A stretch of 64,000 nt of DNA from an uncultured Alphaproteobacteria bacterium. Lineage in GTDB: Bacteria; Pseudomonadota; Alphaproteobacteria; SP197. The notes beneath the pieces are model-generated. The model made no database searches and had not been told where the DNA came from. It saw only the letters and a list, made by a program, of their open reading frames with translations. The position numbers and the translations under genes are program-made. Positions 46,589 through 56,058 of this stretch are shown here, piece by piece. Location: positions 930,001-994,000 of the forward strand of contig OY282363.1 in NCBI GenBank assembly GCA_958295695.1, in the 5' to 3' direction. Within the stretch, counting starts at the first letter, position 1, and every line of letters starts with the position of its first letter.

Positions 46589-48504
46589 GCGACGGCCTCC
46601 AACATCTTCCCGGCCTCGGGAACGCGGATGTCGCCGGATATGAGCTTGGAGAGCAGCACATCCCGGATCCGCGTGAGCGTACGGGCCTCCAACTCGTTTT
46701 CGATTGATCTCTCCACCAACGGACCCATAACCCCGCCGAGTACATTCAGCGCGTCGTCAGGAGGGCAGAGAGTCATCGCCTCCTTCAGGTGAACCCGTTG
46801 GATATGACCCATCGTTGTCGCCTTCGATGCCGCTATCGCCTGAAATCTCTCCAAATGATGGTAAATCCACTGGCTGAAAAACCATCTTGGATATCGATCA
46901 GACGATACTTTGAAGAGGTGCTGATTGAGGGCTCCTTCGCCGCCAGTCCAGAATCGAGCCAAGAGGCTTCCAGACCACGAAAACAAGAAGTCTTTATCTT
47001 TGACTATATACTTCTCTGGAATTTCGAGAGAAGCACGGTCTGAGCTCGTCGTTATGCCGCGACGTAACTCAGAAATTTTGATAACTGGCAAACTATCTTG
47101 GGAGTTTAAGGCAGGAAACTTCTGAAGTGCGAGACCATTCAGAAACTCGGCAATCTCATCAAGGGATCTGCTGTTCCACCCAACCGGCTTGTCTTCGTCA
47201 TCAAGCGCGCCCGGAAACAGGTCCCAGACTTCGAAATCGAACTGAGGATCGCGGCCCTCCATCTTGGCGCGGGTGGGGCCGAAGTCGACGAACCAGTCCT
47301 TGAAAATCGCCTGGGCCATCGCCTCCAGCGTCTCGTTCATGCGCCGGTTCAGCTCGATCTTGTCGTCCAGCGCGCCCAAGACGCGCGCGATGGCGTGTTG
47401 TTCGGGGAGAGATGGAAGCTCTATCTCCAGCCTTTCGATGTCCGAGGGCCTGATGGATGGATAAGCCGTCGTACTGTGCTCGGCGATGCTATGGAGCAAC
47501 TCTACGATGTGATCCTGCGCCAGAAACCAATAGATGAAGTCTGTGCAGGCAACGCCTTCCTTTCCGGCGATAATGGAAAACCCGGTGGATGCCAGAAAAT
47601 TTTCTGGAATATCTCTCAGAAGTCCGAAGTGTCTCTGATTTGGACGGACAGTGGAATAGACGATTTCGCCCGGCCGGACCTTTCGCCGAGCGCGGCTCGG
47701 TATCTTGTCTCTGCCGACGATCAGATGCTGAATTTCGGCAATCCGGTTTTCCGTGATGTTGCCAGTATCCAGATAATTGACGAACGGCCACTCTTCCTTC
47801 GGGAAATAAGTGGAATCGTTGATCTCGATGCAATCGCCGAGAGGCGCCGTCGGCCAGCCTCCGCCCGTACCCCGTTCCGATTTCCCCACCAGCACCACAT
47901 GGTCCCGCTCGATCTCCCGATGGAACCGTTCCGGCAGGCGCGCCCAGTCGCGCGCCTCCACCAGGAAGGGGAGAGCCGACTCCCGCGCCGCCTCCTCGAA
48001 ATCCGCCAACCGGCCGGCCGGAATCTCCTCCAGGCCCGGCCCGCGCAGCACGAGGTCGAGGTCGCTGCCATTGTGGCTCCGCCCGCTCACGCGGCTGCCG
48101 TAGGCCCAGACCTCGACGCCGGGCAGACGCTCCCGCAACAGCGCTTCCAGCACGCGGCGGTGCTCCGGCTTCAGATGCAGCCGGACTCCCGGTGCGTCTT
48201 CTCGTCGTCCGTACCACTCGATTCCGTCTCGCCGGATATGCTTGCGCAGCGTTTCGTTGTCGATCCCGTCGTACAAGAGCACATCGACCCGGTGCGGAAC
48301 GGTCAGTTCTTCCATGGCTTCGGCCAAACGAGCCCGATCCGCGATCGTCAGCTCTTCGCCGAACAATGCGATATCCACATCGGAGCCGTCGGTGAACGTC
48401 TCCGTCGCCCGCGATCCGAACAGCACCGCTCGCTCCACACGTTCGTTGGCGGCGAGCACGTCGACGATCGCGGCCCGGTGTGCGTCTTCGAGGCCATCGG
48501 TCAT
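46585..48504 (-). CDS. hsdS: Two nucleotidyltransferase domains fused to type I specificity subunit
   Basis: A 639-aa fusion from ATG 48504, ATGA-coupled to the HEPN gene upstream. Residues 1-~100 are an MNT-type nucleotidyltransferase (GSRATETF then DVD, 30-44). Residues ~107-210 are a second one (GSRVSGRS then DLD, 136-150). From about 215 the sequence is HsdS: PLGDCIEINDSTYFPKEE, a first recognition domain, the conserved spacer LPSLPEQHAIARVLGALDDKIELNRRMNETLEAMA, a second recognition domain and a C-terminal repeat. Both NTase sites look intact. Fusion of HEPN-partner NTases to HsdS is unusual and would physically join toxin neutralisation to the methylase complex. Confidence 0.88.
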   Translation of the reverse strand: MTDGLEDAHRAAIVDVLAANERVERAVLFGSRATETFTDGSDVDIALFGEELTIADRARLAEAMEELTVPHRVDVLLYDGIDNETLRKHIRRDGIEWYGRREDAPGVRLHLKPEHRRVLEALLRERLPGVEVWAYGSRVSGRSHNGSDLDLVLRGPGLEEIPAGRLADFEEAARESALPFLVEARDWARLPERFHREIERDHVVLVGKSERGTGGGWPTAPLGDCIEINDSTYFPKEEWPFVNYLDTGNITENRIAEIQHLIVGRDKIPSRARRKVRPGEIVYSTVRPNQRHFGLLRDIPENFLASTGFSIIAGKEGVACTDFIYWFLAQDHIVELLHSIAEHSTTAYPSIRPSDIERLEIELPSLPEQHAIARVLGALDDKIELNRRMNETLEAMAQAIFKDWFVDFGPTRAKMEGRDPQFDFEVWDLFPGALDDEDKPVGWNSRSLDEIAEFLNGLALQKFPALNSQDSLPVIKISELRRGITTSSDRASLEIPEKYIVKDKDFLFSWSGSLLARFWTGGEGALNQHLFKVSSDRYPRWFFSQWIYHHLERFQAIAASKATTMGHIQRVHLKEAMTLCPPDDALNVLGGVMGPLVERSIENELEARTLTRIRDVLLSKLISGDIRVPEAGKMLEAVA

Positions 48505-48914
48505 CGCCGGGCCCTTGCGCTCAACGCCGCATGAAGCCGCCGCAGGGCGGGATGGTAACGTTTCTTGATCGACGCTTCGACGTCGAGCGCGACGCTTTTC
48601 CGGTAGGCGCGACTCAGGACATTGCGCTTGTCCAGAGCTTCCAGGAGAAGCTCGCAATCCCGTTCGTCGATGTATTCCACCTCGAAGCTCCTGCGAATGG
48701 CCGAACGCGGAACCTTCTCTTCGTATCCTTCGTAGAAGAGAAGGTCTTTCAGGACGTTCCAGGACAATTCGAAGCAGAACTCGAATGTCTTGACCAATCC
48801 GGCGCGTTCGAGATCCGTGTAGGACGTTTTCTTGCAAGCCTCGTCGAGCCGCGCGAGCGCCGTGTCGAAATTCCCGAGGCGCTGTTTCCAGCGCGTTTCA
48901 TCCGCGTTGCTCAT
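48501..48914 (-). CDS. HEPN-domain toxin/NTase-binding protein 1
   Basis: A 137-aa HI0074-type protein from ATG 48914 (MSNADETRWKQRLGNFDTALARL). All-helical features are TYTDLERAG-like SYTDLERAGLVKTFEFCFELSWNVLKDLL and the DCELLLEALDKRNVLSRAYR region. Some HEPN proteins are RNases with an Rx4-6H motif; a clear one is not obvious here (RNVLSRAY lies where it might be). The gene directly precedes and overlaps the MNT domain of the HsdS fusion, the canonical HEPN-MNT order. Its ATG overlaps the stop of an hsdM 3'-end scar. Confidence 0.88.
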   Translation of the reverse strand: MSNADETRWKQRLGNFDTALARLDEACKKTSYTDLERAGLVKTFEFCFELSWNVLKDLLFYEGYEEKVPRSAIRRSFEVEYIDERDCELLLEALDKRNVLSRAYRKSVALDVEASIKKRYHPALRRLHAALSARARR

Positions 48915-49130
48915 GCTTCGCCGCTCCAGAATCCCGGCGTTTTCAGATTTCCGGCGGTGGCCTTGTCCGGCGGCGCGCCCTCGGTCCGCCGCTCCCGAGG
49001 CCGGTCGTCTTGTCCTCGAACGGCCCGCCGCCGTCCCCCGGGCCGCTTCCTCGATATCCGCCGGCCCGCCGGCCGGGATCTCCTCCAGCGCCCGGCGGTG
49101 TCCTGGCCTCGGATGCGGCCGGTCAGCCAT
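48912..49130 (-). pseudogene. Deleted nucleotidyltransferase joined to an hsdM 3'-end scar
   Basis: From ATG 49130, overlapping the HEPN-2 stop, the frame reads MADRPHPRPGHRRALEEIPAG and soon GPADIEEAARG. This matches both ends of the second NTase domain of the HsdS fusion but lacks the ~35 residues with the GS...DxD site. In another frame the segment 48912-49030 reads LDKATAGNLKTPGFWSGEA and stop, resembling the hsdM terminus [16 protein letters not shown]. So a dead antitoxin is fused to the tail of a second hsdM. Confidence 0.7.
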
Positions 49131-49548
49131 CGTTTCCCGCCTCGATGGCGTCGGCCAGCGCCCTGGCGTCGGCGACGAAGGCCGGCAGCAGCCCGAGCGT
49201 GGCCTCGGCGAAGTCCTCGCCGTAGTCGTGCGCGGTGTCGTTGCGGTTGTCGCGGTAGCGAATCCAGCGTTCGGCCGCCTCCGGCTCCATCAGCCCGTGC
49301 TTCGCGGCATGGCGGAAGAGATCCTTGAAGGCCAGACGGTCCGCTTGCCGGTTGCTGGCGAAGAAGGCCGCGAGACGCTTGCGCAGCAGCTTGCCGCTCT
49401 GCTCCAGGACCAGCTCGAACTCCTTGACGCAGGCCGCGCGGTAGATGTCGTAGAGGAAGTCGCCCCCCTCTCCGCGCCCGCCGATCCCGTCCAGGGCGCG
49501 CTCGAGCGTGCAGATACAGCGCCGCAGGAAGGTCGTGTCGATCGTCAT
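49123..49548 (-). CDS. HEPN-domain toxin/NTase-binding protein 2
   Basis: A 141-aa HI0074-like protein from ATG 49548 (MTIDTTFLRRCICTLERAL); the in-frame upstream ATG lacks a better site. Features are YDIYRAACVKEFELVLEQSGKLLRK, ASNRQADRLAFKDLFRHAAKHG and the motif RYRDNRNDTAHDYGE, which contains the RNxxxH-like signature (RNDTAH) of catalytically active HEPN RNases. Its cognate NTase gene directly downstream is internally deleted, so this toxin-like protein may rely on the second NTase domain of the HsdS fusion. Confidence 0.88.
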   Translation of the reverse strand: MTIDTTFLRRCICTLERALDGIGGRGEGGDFLYDIYRAACVKEFELVLEQSGKLLRKRLAAFFASNRQADRLAFKDLFRHAAKHGLMEPEAAERWIRYRDNRNDTAHDYGEDFAEATLGLLPAFVADARALADAIEAGNDG

Positions 49549-49823
49549 GCCCCGCTCCCGCCGGACCCCGCCGCCGTCGCGTTGCCGCTCATGGATGAGC
49601 GACAAGGCGTGGTTTCGATCATTTTTGGTGAATAACGATCGACAAACAACGTTATGTTTCGCAGGTGAGCGGCAAACACACCTTCCGGTCGAGCCATTGA
49701 TCGAGAAGAGCCTCGCATGGGGACAAAACTACCATCATTGCCCTGCGAGTGCTTCAGGCGGCCTCCCCGCGCGGCCCCGCGACGAGACATTGGTTGTCGC
49801 CCACCCATGAGTGAATAGGCCTG

Positions 49824-50995
49824 TTATCGCTCATTTTTCCGAGATTGTGGGCGACAAGCAACACCCGGCGCCGCGGGCGGAGATCGAGACGGTCCGAGCC
49901 CCTCCGCGACGCGAAGAACGTTCGGGACCGTGTAGATGCCTGTCCGTCGTCCCCTTCCGGCCCTGATGACATGGAGGATTCCTCCTTCGGACAGCGCGGA
50001 CAGGAACCGCCGGGCAGTGGCGGCGGGGATGCCTGCTCCGGCCACGAAGGCGGCGCCGCCGAAGATAGGGTTCTGGAAAATCCAATCCAGGGCGAGGATG
50101 GCATGGCGTGAGCGGAGCAGTTCCGGCACACGCTGCTTCATGTCCTCGTAGAGGTTCAACATGCCTTGGGTCCTGTCCAGGTTGTCCTCGGCCTGCGCCC
50201 GCGCCGCTTCCAGGAAGAAGCGACACCAGCCTGTCCAGTCGCCGTCGCGGGAGACGGCGAGCAGGCCGTCGTAGTAGGCGTCGCGGTGGGCCTCGAAGTA
50301 GGCGCTGATGTAGAACACGGGCTGGGCGATGAGGCCGCGTTGCCACAGGAACAGGGGCACCAGCATCCGCCCCAGGCGGCCGTTGCCGTCCAGGAACGGG
50401 TGCAGGGCCTCGAACTCGGCGTGCACGATAGCGGTCTGCACCAAGAGGTTGGGTTTGTCGCCATGGATGTAGCGTTCCCAAACGCTCATGGCGCCGTCGA
50501 GCTCGTCGGCGCCGATGGGCACATATCGGGCCTCGTCCATGCCGCATCCGGGTGGACCGATCCAGTTAGGCACGCGCCGGTAATCGCCGGGAGCCTTGCC
50601 CTCACCGCGCACGCCGGACATCAGCACGCCATGCGCCTCCCTTACAACCTTCCCGGAGAGCGGCAATGTGCGCAGCGTCTCTTCCGCCCGCCGCATAGCG
50701 GCGCGGTAGTTGAGCACCTCGCGGATGTCGTCACGGCGTTCGGGCGACGGCGCCTCTTGCCCGGCCTCGAATTCCAGCACCTCGCCCATGGTGGCCTGGG
50801 TGCCCTCGATTCGCGAGGAAAGCACCGCTTCGCGGGTCGCCAGAGGCGCCAGCAGGACATCGGGATTCGGTATGGCGGTAAGCATGCCGTCGTAGCGCCC
50901 GATGGCCGTGGCCGCCGGTTCGAGCAACGGGACCAGCGCCGGCCAGTCGATGCGGTCGTCGGGCGGGAAGCGACCGGCATGGTAGTGGACCGGGG

Positions 50996-50999
<4 letters not shown>
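49824..50999 (-). CDS. fic: Fic-domain AMPylase
   Basis: A 391-aa protein from ATG 50999, ATGA-coupled to hsdM. The class-II inhibitory helix motif SSRIEGTQ lies at residues 61-68, the Fic core [12 protein letters not shown] at 200-211, and a C-terminal winged-helix-like region ([29 protein letters not shown]) follows. All catalytic residues (His200, Asp/Glu204, Arg) are present. Fic proteins transfer AMP to Ser/Thr/Tyr of targets and are self-inhibited by the upstream Glu. Insertion directly behind hsdM is recurrent in type I loci. Its role in restriction is unknown. Confidence 0.92.
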
Positions 51000-52594
<1,595 letters not shown>

Positions 52595-52699
52595 GTCCCT
52601 TGCCTTTCGACCGAACGCCGCGCCGGCGGCGCGAGCCGGACGCCGCACGGAACGTCCAGGAACATACTATCAGCTAGTTTGTGCTTCGATACGGTCTCC

Positions 52700-52800
52700 A
52701 TCGCCCCGCAACGCTGGCGATCCTGCTGGCGATGCGGTTTGCGGCGGCCTTGAGGGGGTCGTTGGCGAGGTGGGCGTAGCGGGCGGTGGGTCTGGACCTG
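52700..52800 (-). pseudogene. Integrase C-terminal relic
   Basis: The minus strand reads TARYAHLANDPLKAAANRIA and onward, matching the last ~30 residues of the integrase fragment at 53615-53884 including the active-site Tyr. Everything upstream is lost. It lies between hicB and hsdM, so an integrase end was left beside the R-M locus. Confidence 0.7.
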
Positions 52801-52886
52801 GCCGCGGAGCCGCCCCACGCGCGCCGCCACACCCTCTCTTCCGAAGATATGGGCCGGAAATCGGGGCTCCGCCCCGAGGGGCGTCC

Positions 52887-53324
52887 CTACGCGGCCCGTG
52901 TCGCCACCACCAGCCGCTGTCCGAGGACGTGAAGCGCCGCCTCGACCTGGCCGATATGCGACCGGTGATCGAGGTCGAGCAGACGCCGCACGGTTCCTTC
53001 CACGGTCCCCAATTGCTTCGCCAACGCCGCGTTGCCGAGCCCGCGCTCGCGCATCGCGCGGTAGAGGGCGATCTTGGCGGCGACCAGCGCGGGCAGCGCG
53101 ACGAGCGGCCGTCCCCTCCCCGGTGACGGCCGCGGAATGTCGCGCCGGCCCTCGATGTATCCGCCGAGAGCGGCGACGAGGCAGTCCCGGGCCTCCGCCA
53201 GCGCCTCTCGCTTCGTGGAGCCTTCCGTCAGCGCCTCCGGGATATCGGGAAACGACACCAGCACGGAGTTCCCACCCTCCGTCTCCAGCTTGACGGGATA
53301 CGCCAACGGCGTCGATCGCGTCAT
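52887..53324 (-). CDS. hicB: HicB-type antitoxin
   Basis: A 145-aa protein from ATG 53324, ATGA-coupled to hicA. The N-terminal partially degraded RNase-H-like HicB domain is recognisable (YPVKLETEGGNSVLVSFPDIPEALTEG, then EALAEARDCLVAALGGYI). The C-terminal part is an XRE-like helix-turn-helix (LGNAALAKQLGTVEGTVRRLLDLDHRS). It would neutralise HicA and repress the operon. The HicA-then-HicB order is standard. Confidence 0.92.
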   Translation of the reverse strand: MTRSTPLAYPVKLETEGGNSVLVSFPDIPEALTEGSTKREALAEARDCLVAALGGYIEGRRDIPRPSPGRGRPLVALPALVAAKIALYRAMRERGLGNAALAKQLGTVEGTVRRLLDLDHRSHIGQVEAALHVLGQRLVVATRAA

Positions 53325-53557
53325 CCTGCCCTTCCTCCATCTCCCCGGATGTCCTCCCGGGACAGTCCGAGCTGCCGGATCGTGGCCGCGAGGAGACCTT
53401 GGCCGATTTCCTGGCGGCGGTCCTTGACCGTGGTGAAACGATCCCCGTAATGCGGACGGCCGTGGCTTCCCTTGCCCTTTCGGGATTCGAAGCGCACCGC
53501 GACGCCCCGCTCCCGGCCGAGCCTTCGGATTCGCCTGACGAACTCGTCACCGGTCAT
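53321..53557 (-). CDS. hicA: HicA-type mRNA interferase
   Basis: A 78-aa protein from ATG 53557. The double-stranded-RNA-binding-like fold of HicA is indicated by MTGDEFVRRIRRLGRERG, FESRKGKGSHGRPHYGDRFTTV with the catalytic His in GSHG, and EIGQGLLAATIRQLGLSREDI. It cleaves mRNA when free of HicB. The pair looks intact and sits between two integrase relics, so it may stabilise the island. Confidence 0.92.
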   Translation of the reverse strand: MTGDEFVRRIRRLGRERGVAVRFESRKGKGSHGRPHYGDRFTTVKDRRQEIGQGLLAATIRQLGLSREDIRGDGGRAG

Positions 53558-53614
53558 GGAATAGCGTACACATGTGTACGGATAAGGCGTCGGCCGACGC
53601 CTCTTGTCAAGACG

Positions 53615-53884
53615 CTATCCGCTGATTTTCGCGATACGGCTGGCGATGCGGTTGGCGGCGGCCTTGACGGGGTCGTTGGCGAGGTGGGCGTAGCGGGCGG
53701 TGGTCTGCACTTGTGTATGACCGAGCAGCTTCCCGATCATGGGCAGCCCCTCGCCGACCAGCAAGCCGCCGCTGGCGAAGCTGTGGCGTAGATCGTGGAT
53801 GCGCACATCGTCGAGCCCGGCGCGCACCCGGATGCGCCGCCAAGGGTGTTGCGGGACGGCGCGAGCTTCCGGTCCGAGCCGCAC
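53615..53884 (-). pseudogene. Integrase catalytic-domain fragment
   Basis: The 89-residue frame covers only the end of a tyrosine recombinase: DDVRIHDLRHSFASG, MIGKLLGHTQVQTTARYAHL and NRIASRIAK. It holds the RHxxxR-like box, GH and Tyr but not the first catalytic Arg. Upstream homology continues in another frame (about 53,885-53,940), so a frameshift and a deletion are both present. It is closely related to the intact integrase at 54926-56026. Confidence 0.8.
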
Positions 53885-53957
53885 GACATGCCCGCCGGTC
53901 TTGGCGTCGGGAGGCCCGAGGTCCTGAACGGGATCAGTTCCCGATCGGGCGTTCGGC

Positions 53958-54180
53958 TGAAACGACGGGACAGAACGGGCACCGTCCTGCGTCCGGCAAG
54001 GCGGACAAACCCGAAACGCTCATGGAAGGCTTGGGTTTGCGCATCCTTCGCATCGACGATGACCGCGTAGACCGTAAGCGTCGCGCCGGCGTGAATCACC
54101 CGACGAAAGGCGTCCGCGAAGAGCGCCGATCCCAAGCTCCGGCCGCCCAGCGCCGATCCAAGGCCCCAGCCGCCCGATCA
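53958..54180 (-). pseudogene. GNAT-type toxin fragment
   Basis: From 54135 the frame reads LGSALFADAFRRVIHAGATL, AVIVDAKDAQTQAFHERFGF and TVPVLSRRF. These are the acetyl-CoA-binding and C-terminal parts of TacT/AtaT-like GNAT toxins. The upstream half is frameshifted (relics to ~54,230) and no DUF1778-type antitoxin is present. The 3' end runs into integrase sequence. It is probably a dead toxin. Confidence 0.65.
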
Positions 54181-54253
54181 ACGACACCGGCGCCGGATAG
54201 CGAGGGAGGCGCTTGCCTTCTTCGGATGGCGGCTATGGTTGAGGCTGTCCGAT

Positions 54254-54631
54254 TCAGAAGGCGATCCGCCTCATGCCGTCGACGACATCGAAATGGCTGT
54301 CGTTGCTCAATACCGCGAGGGCGTGCTGGCGGGCGAGCGCCGCGACCCAGACGTCATTCGCCGGTATGGGACTACCCGAGCGTTTCAATTCCAGCCGGAT
54401 GGCGGCATAGGCATCCGCCGTCGCCGAGGTGACGGCCGCGATCTCGGTCAACGGCAGATACCGGGCAAGCCATTCCTCATAGCGGTTTCGGTGACGCGAC
54501 TGGCGGATGCCGAAATAGTATTCGCCGAGAACGACGCTGGGGACGACCAGCCGCTCGGCCGAACGAAGAGGCGCCTCGACCGCCGCGCGACCCTCCGCCC
54601 ATGCGGACAAGGCATTGGTGTCGAGGATCAC
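54254..54631 (-). CDS. vapC: VapC-type PIN RNase toxin
   Basis: A 125-aa PIN protein. MILDTNALSAWAEG carries the first Asp, VVPSVVLGEYYFGI the conserved Glu, PIPANDVWVAALA the third and LSNDSHFDVVDG the last acidic residue. The full active-site set is present, so it should be an active RNase. ATG 54631 overlaps the antitoxin stop as ATGA. Confidence 0.93.
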   Translation of the reverse strand: MILDTNALSAWAEGRAAVEAPLRSAERLVVPSVVLGEYYFGIRQSRHRNRYEEWLARYLPLTEIAAVTSATADAYAAIRLELKRSGSPIPANDVWVAALARQHALAVLSNDSHFDVVDGMRRIAF

Positions 54632-54897
54632 GCGAGGTCTTCGGGAGCGAGCCTCTCGAACTCCTCCTCGATCGCGCCGAGGACGCGACGATGTTCGTCC
54701 GCGAGATCGGACAGCGCGCCGAAGCCGGCCATCCAGGGAGGACGCCCGTTGCCGGCCTGGTTTCCGCCCGCGCAGCGTCGGAGCTGTTCCTCAAGCGCCT
54801 CGGTGAAGAAACACCGCAAGGTGACGCCACGGGCGGCGGCAAGCGCCTTGGCCTGCCGGAACATGGTGTCGGGGAGGTCGATGGTCGTTTTCATCAA
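54628..54897 (-). CDS. vapB: VapB-type ribbon-helix-helix antitoxin
   Basis: An 89-aa protein from ATG 54897 (or 54894). MKTTIDLPDTMFRQAKALAAARGVTLRCFFTEAL is the RHH/CopG-like DNA-binding start. The acidic C-terminal helix (ALSDLADEHRRVLGAIEEEFERL) would block the VapC active site. A short AT-rich gap upstream probably holds the autoregulated promoter. Confidence 0.9.
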   Translation of the reverse strand: MMKTTIDLPDTMFRQAKALAAARGVTLRCFFTEALEEQLRRCAGGNQAGNGRPPWMAGFGALSDLADEHRRVLGAIEEEFERLAPEDLA

Positions 54898-54925
54898 GCC
54901 ATATTTCCATAAAGACGGTATCTCA

Positions 54926-56026
54926 TCAAACCGTTTCGATCGGTGCGTCCTCGCCGCCGCTCGATGAAGCCATCTTGTCGCCGCTCATGAGACTCCCACC
55001 GATGCTTCCGGTGATGCGCGCGGCGGCGTTCTGGATGGAGTCGCGGGCGAGGTGGGCGTAGCGGGCGGTGGTCTGGACCTGGGTATGGCCGAGCAGCTTG
55101 CCGATCATGGTCAGACTCTCGCCCAGCGCCAGCGCGCGGCTGGCGAAGGAGTGCCTCAGGTCGTGGATGCGCACGTCTTCGAGCCCGGCGCGCGCCCGGA
55201 TGCGCCGCCAGGGGCGTTGCAGGTCGGTCAGGTGCGAGCCGGGAAGTCTGCCGGCGATCACCCAGGGGTTGTCGTGCTCGCGGGGAAGGGCCGCCAGCAC
55301 GGCGCGGGCTTCCGGCCCGAGCGGTACGACGCGCCCGCCGGTCTTGGCGTCGGGAAGCTCGATGCAGTCGTCCTTGACGTACTCCCAGCGCAGGTCGCGG
55401 ATCTCCGACATCCGGCAGCCGGTGAGCAACAGCAGGCGGAAGGCGGCGACGGCGGAGGGTATCTCGTCCTCCGTCTCGCGTAGCACTTCACCCAACCGTT
55501 CCGTTTCCTCGGGCGACAGGAAGCGCTCGCGCCGGTGTTCCCTGTAGCGCTTGACGTGCCGGCAAGGGTTGGACCCGTCCGGGCGCCAGCCCCAGACCTC
55601 GGCGAGGGAGAACATCTTCGACAGCACCCCGAGGGTCCGGTTGGCCTGATAGGGCTTGTCGCGGAGGCCATGATGCAGGGTGGCGACATCCTTGCGTTGA
55701 ACCTCCCCGACTGGCAACGCCCCGATCACGGGATCGACGAACAGCCTGACCGAGCGGCAGTACTCCTGCCGCGTGCTCGGCTTGCAGTGGACCGGGACGT
55801 ACTCGTCCAGAAACTTGCGGCCGAGATCGGCCATGGTCGGCTCGGCCTCTCGTCGGGCCGCCGCGTTCCGGGGGTCGATGCCCTTCTTCGCAAGCGCCAG
55901 TATCTCCAGCGCCCGTCCGCGCGCCTGATCCGGGCTCAAGGGTCCGTGCGGCCCGAGGGTAAACCAGCGCAGCTTGCCGTCGATGCGGGTCTGGACGACG
56001 TAGTACTTCCGCCCCGATTTTCGCAC
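54926..56026 (-). CDS. Tyrosine recombinase, N-terminally shortened
   Basis: A 366-aa frame opening at GTG 56026 (VRKSGRKYYVVQTRIDGKL). Family members usually have ~25-40 more residues; the frame continues upstream as RGGVRV and then meets DUF499 sequence on the other strand, so the 5' end may be cut off. Core-binding and catalytic domains are complete: TGCRMSEIRDLRW, HDLRHSF, LLGHTQVQTTARYAHL. It is similar to the fragments at 53615-53884 and 52700-52800. It may still work if the arm-binding part is dispensable. Confidence 0.85.
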   Translation of the reverse strand: MRKSGRKYYVVQTRIDGKLRWFTLGPHGPLSPDQARGRALEILALAKKGIDPRNAAARREAEPTMADLGRKFLDEYVPVHCKPSTRQEYCRSVRLFVDPVIGALPVGEVQRKDVATLHHGLRDKPYQANRTLGVLSKMFSLAEVWGWRPDGSNPCRHVKRYREHRRERFLSPEETERLGEVLRETEDEIPSAVAAFRLLLLTGCRMSEIRDLRWEYVKDDCIELPDAKTGGRVVPLGPEARAVLAALPREHDNPWVIAGRLPGSHLTDLQRPWRRIRARAGLEDVRIHDLRHSFASRALALGESLTMIGKLLGHTQVQTTARYAHLARDSIQNAAARITGSIGGSLMSGDKMASSSGGEDAPIETV

Positions 56027-56058
56027 CCGGACGCCTCCGCGGGCGGAGCGACAAGGCG

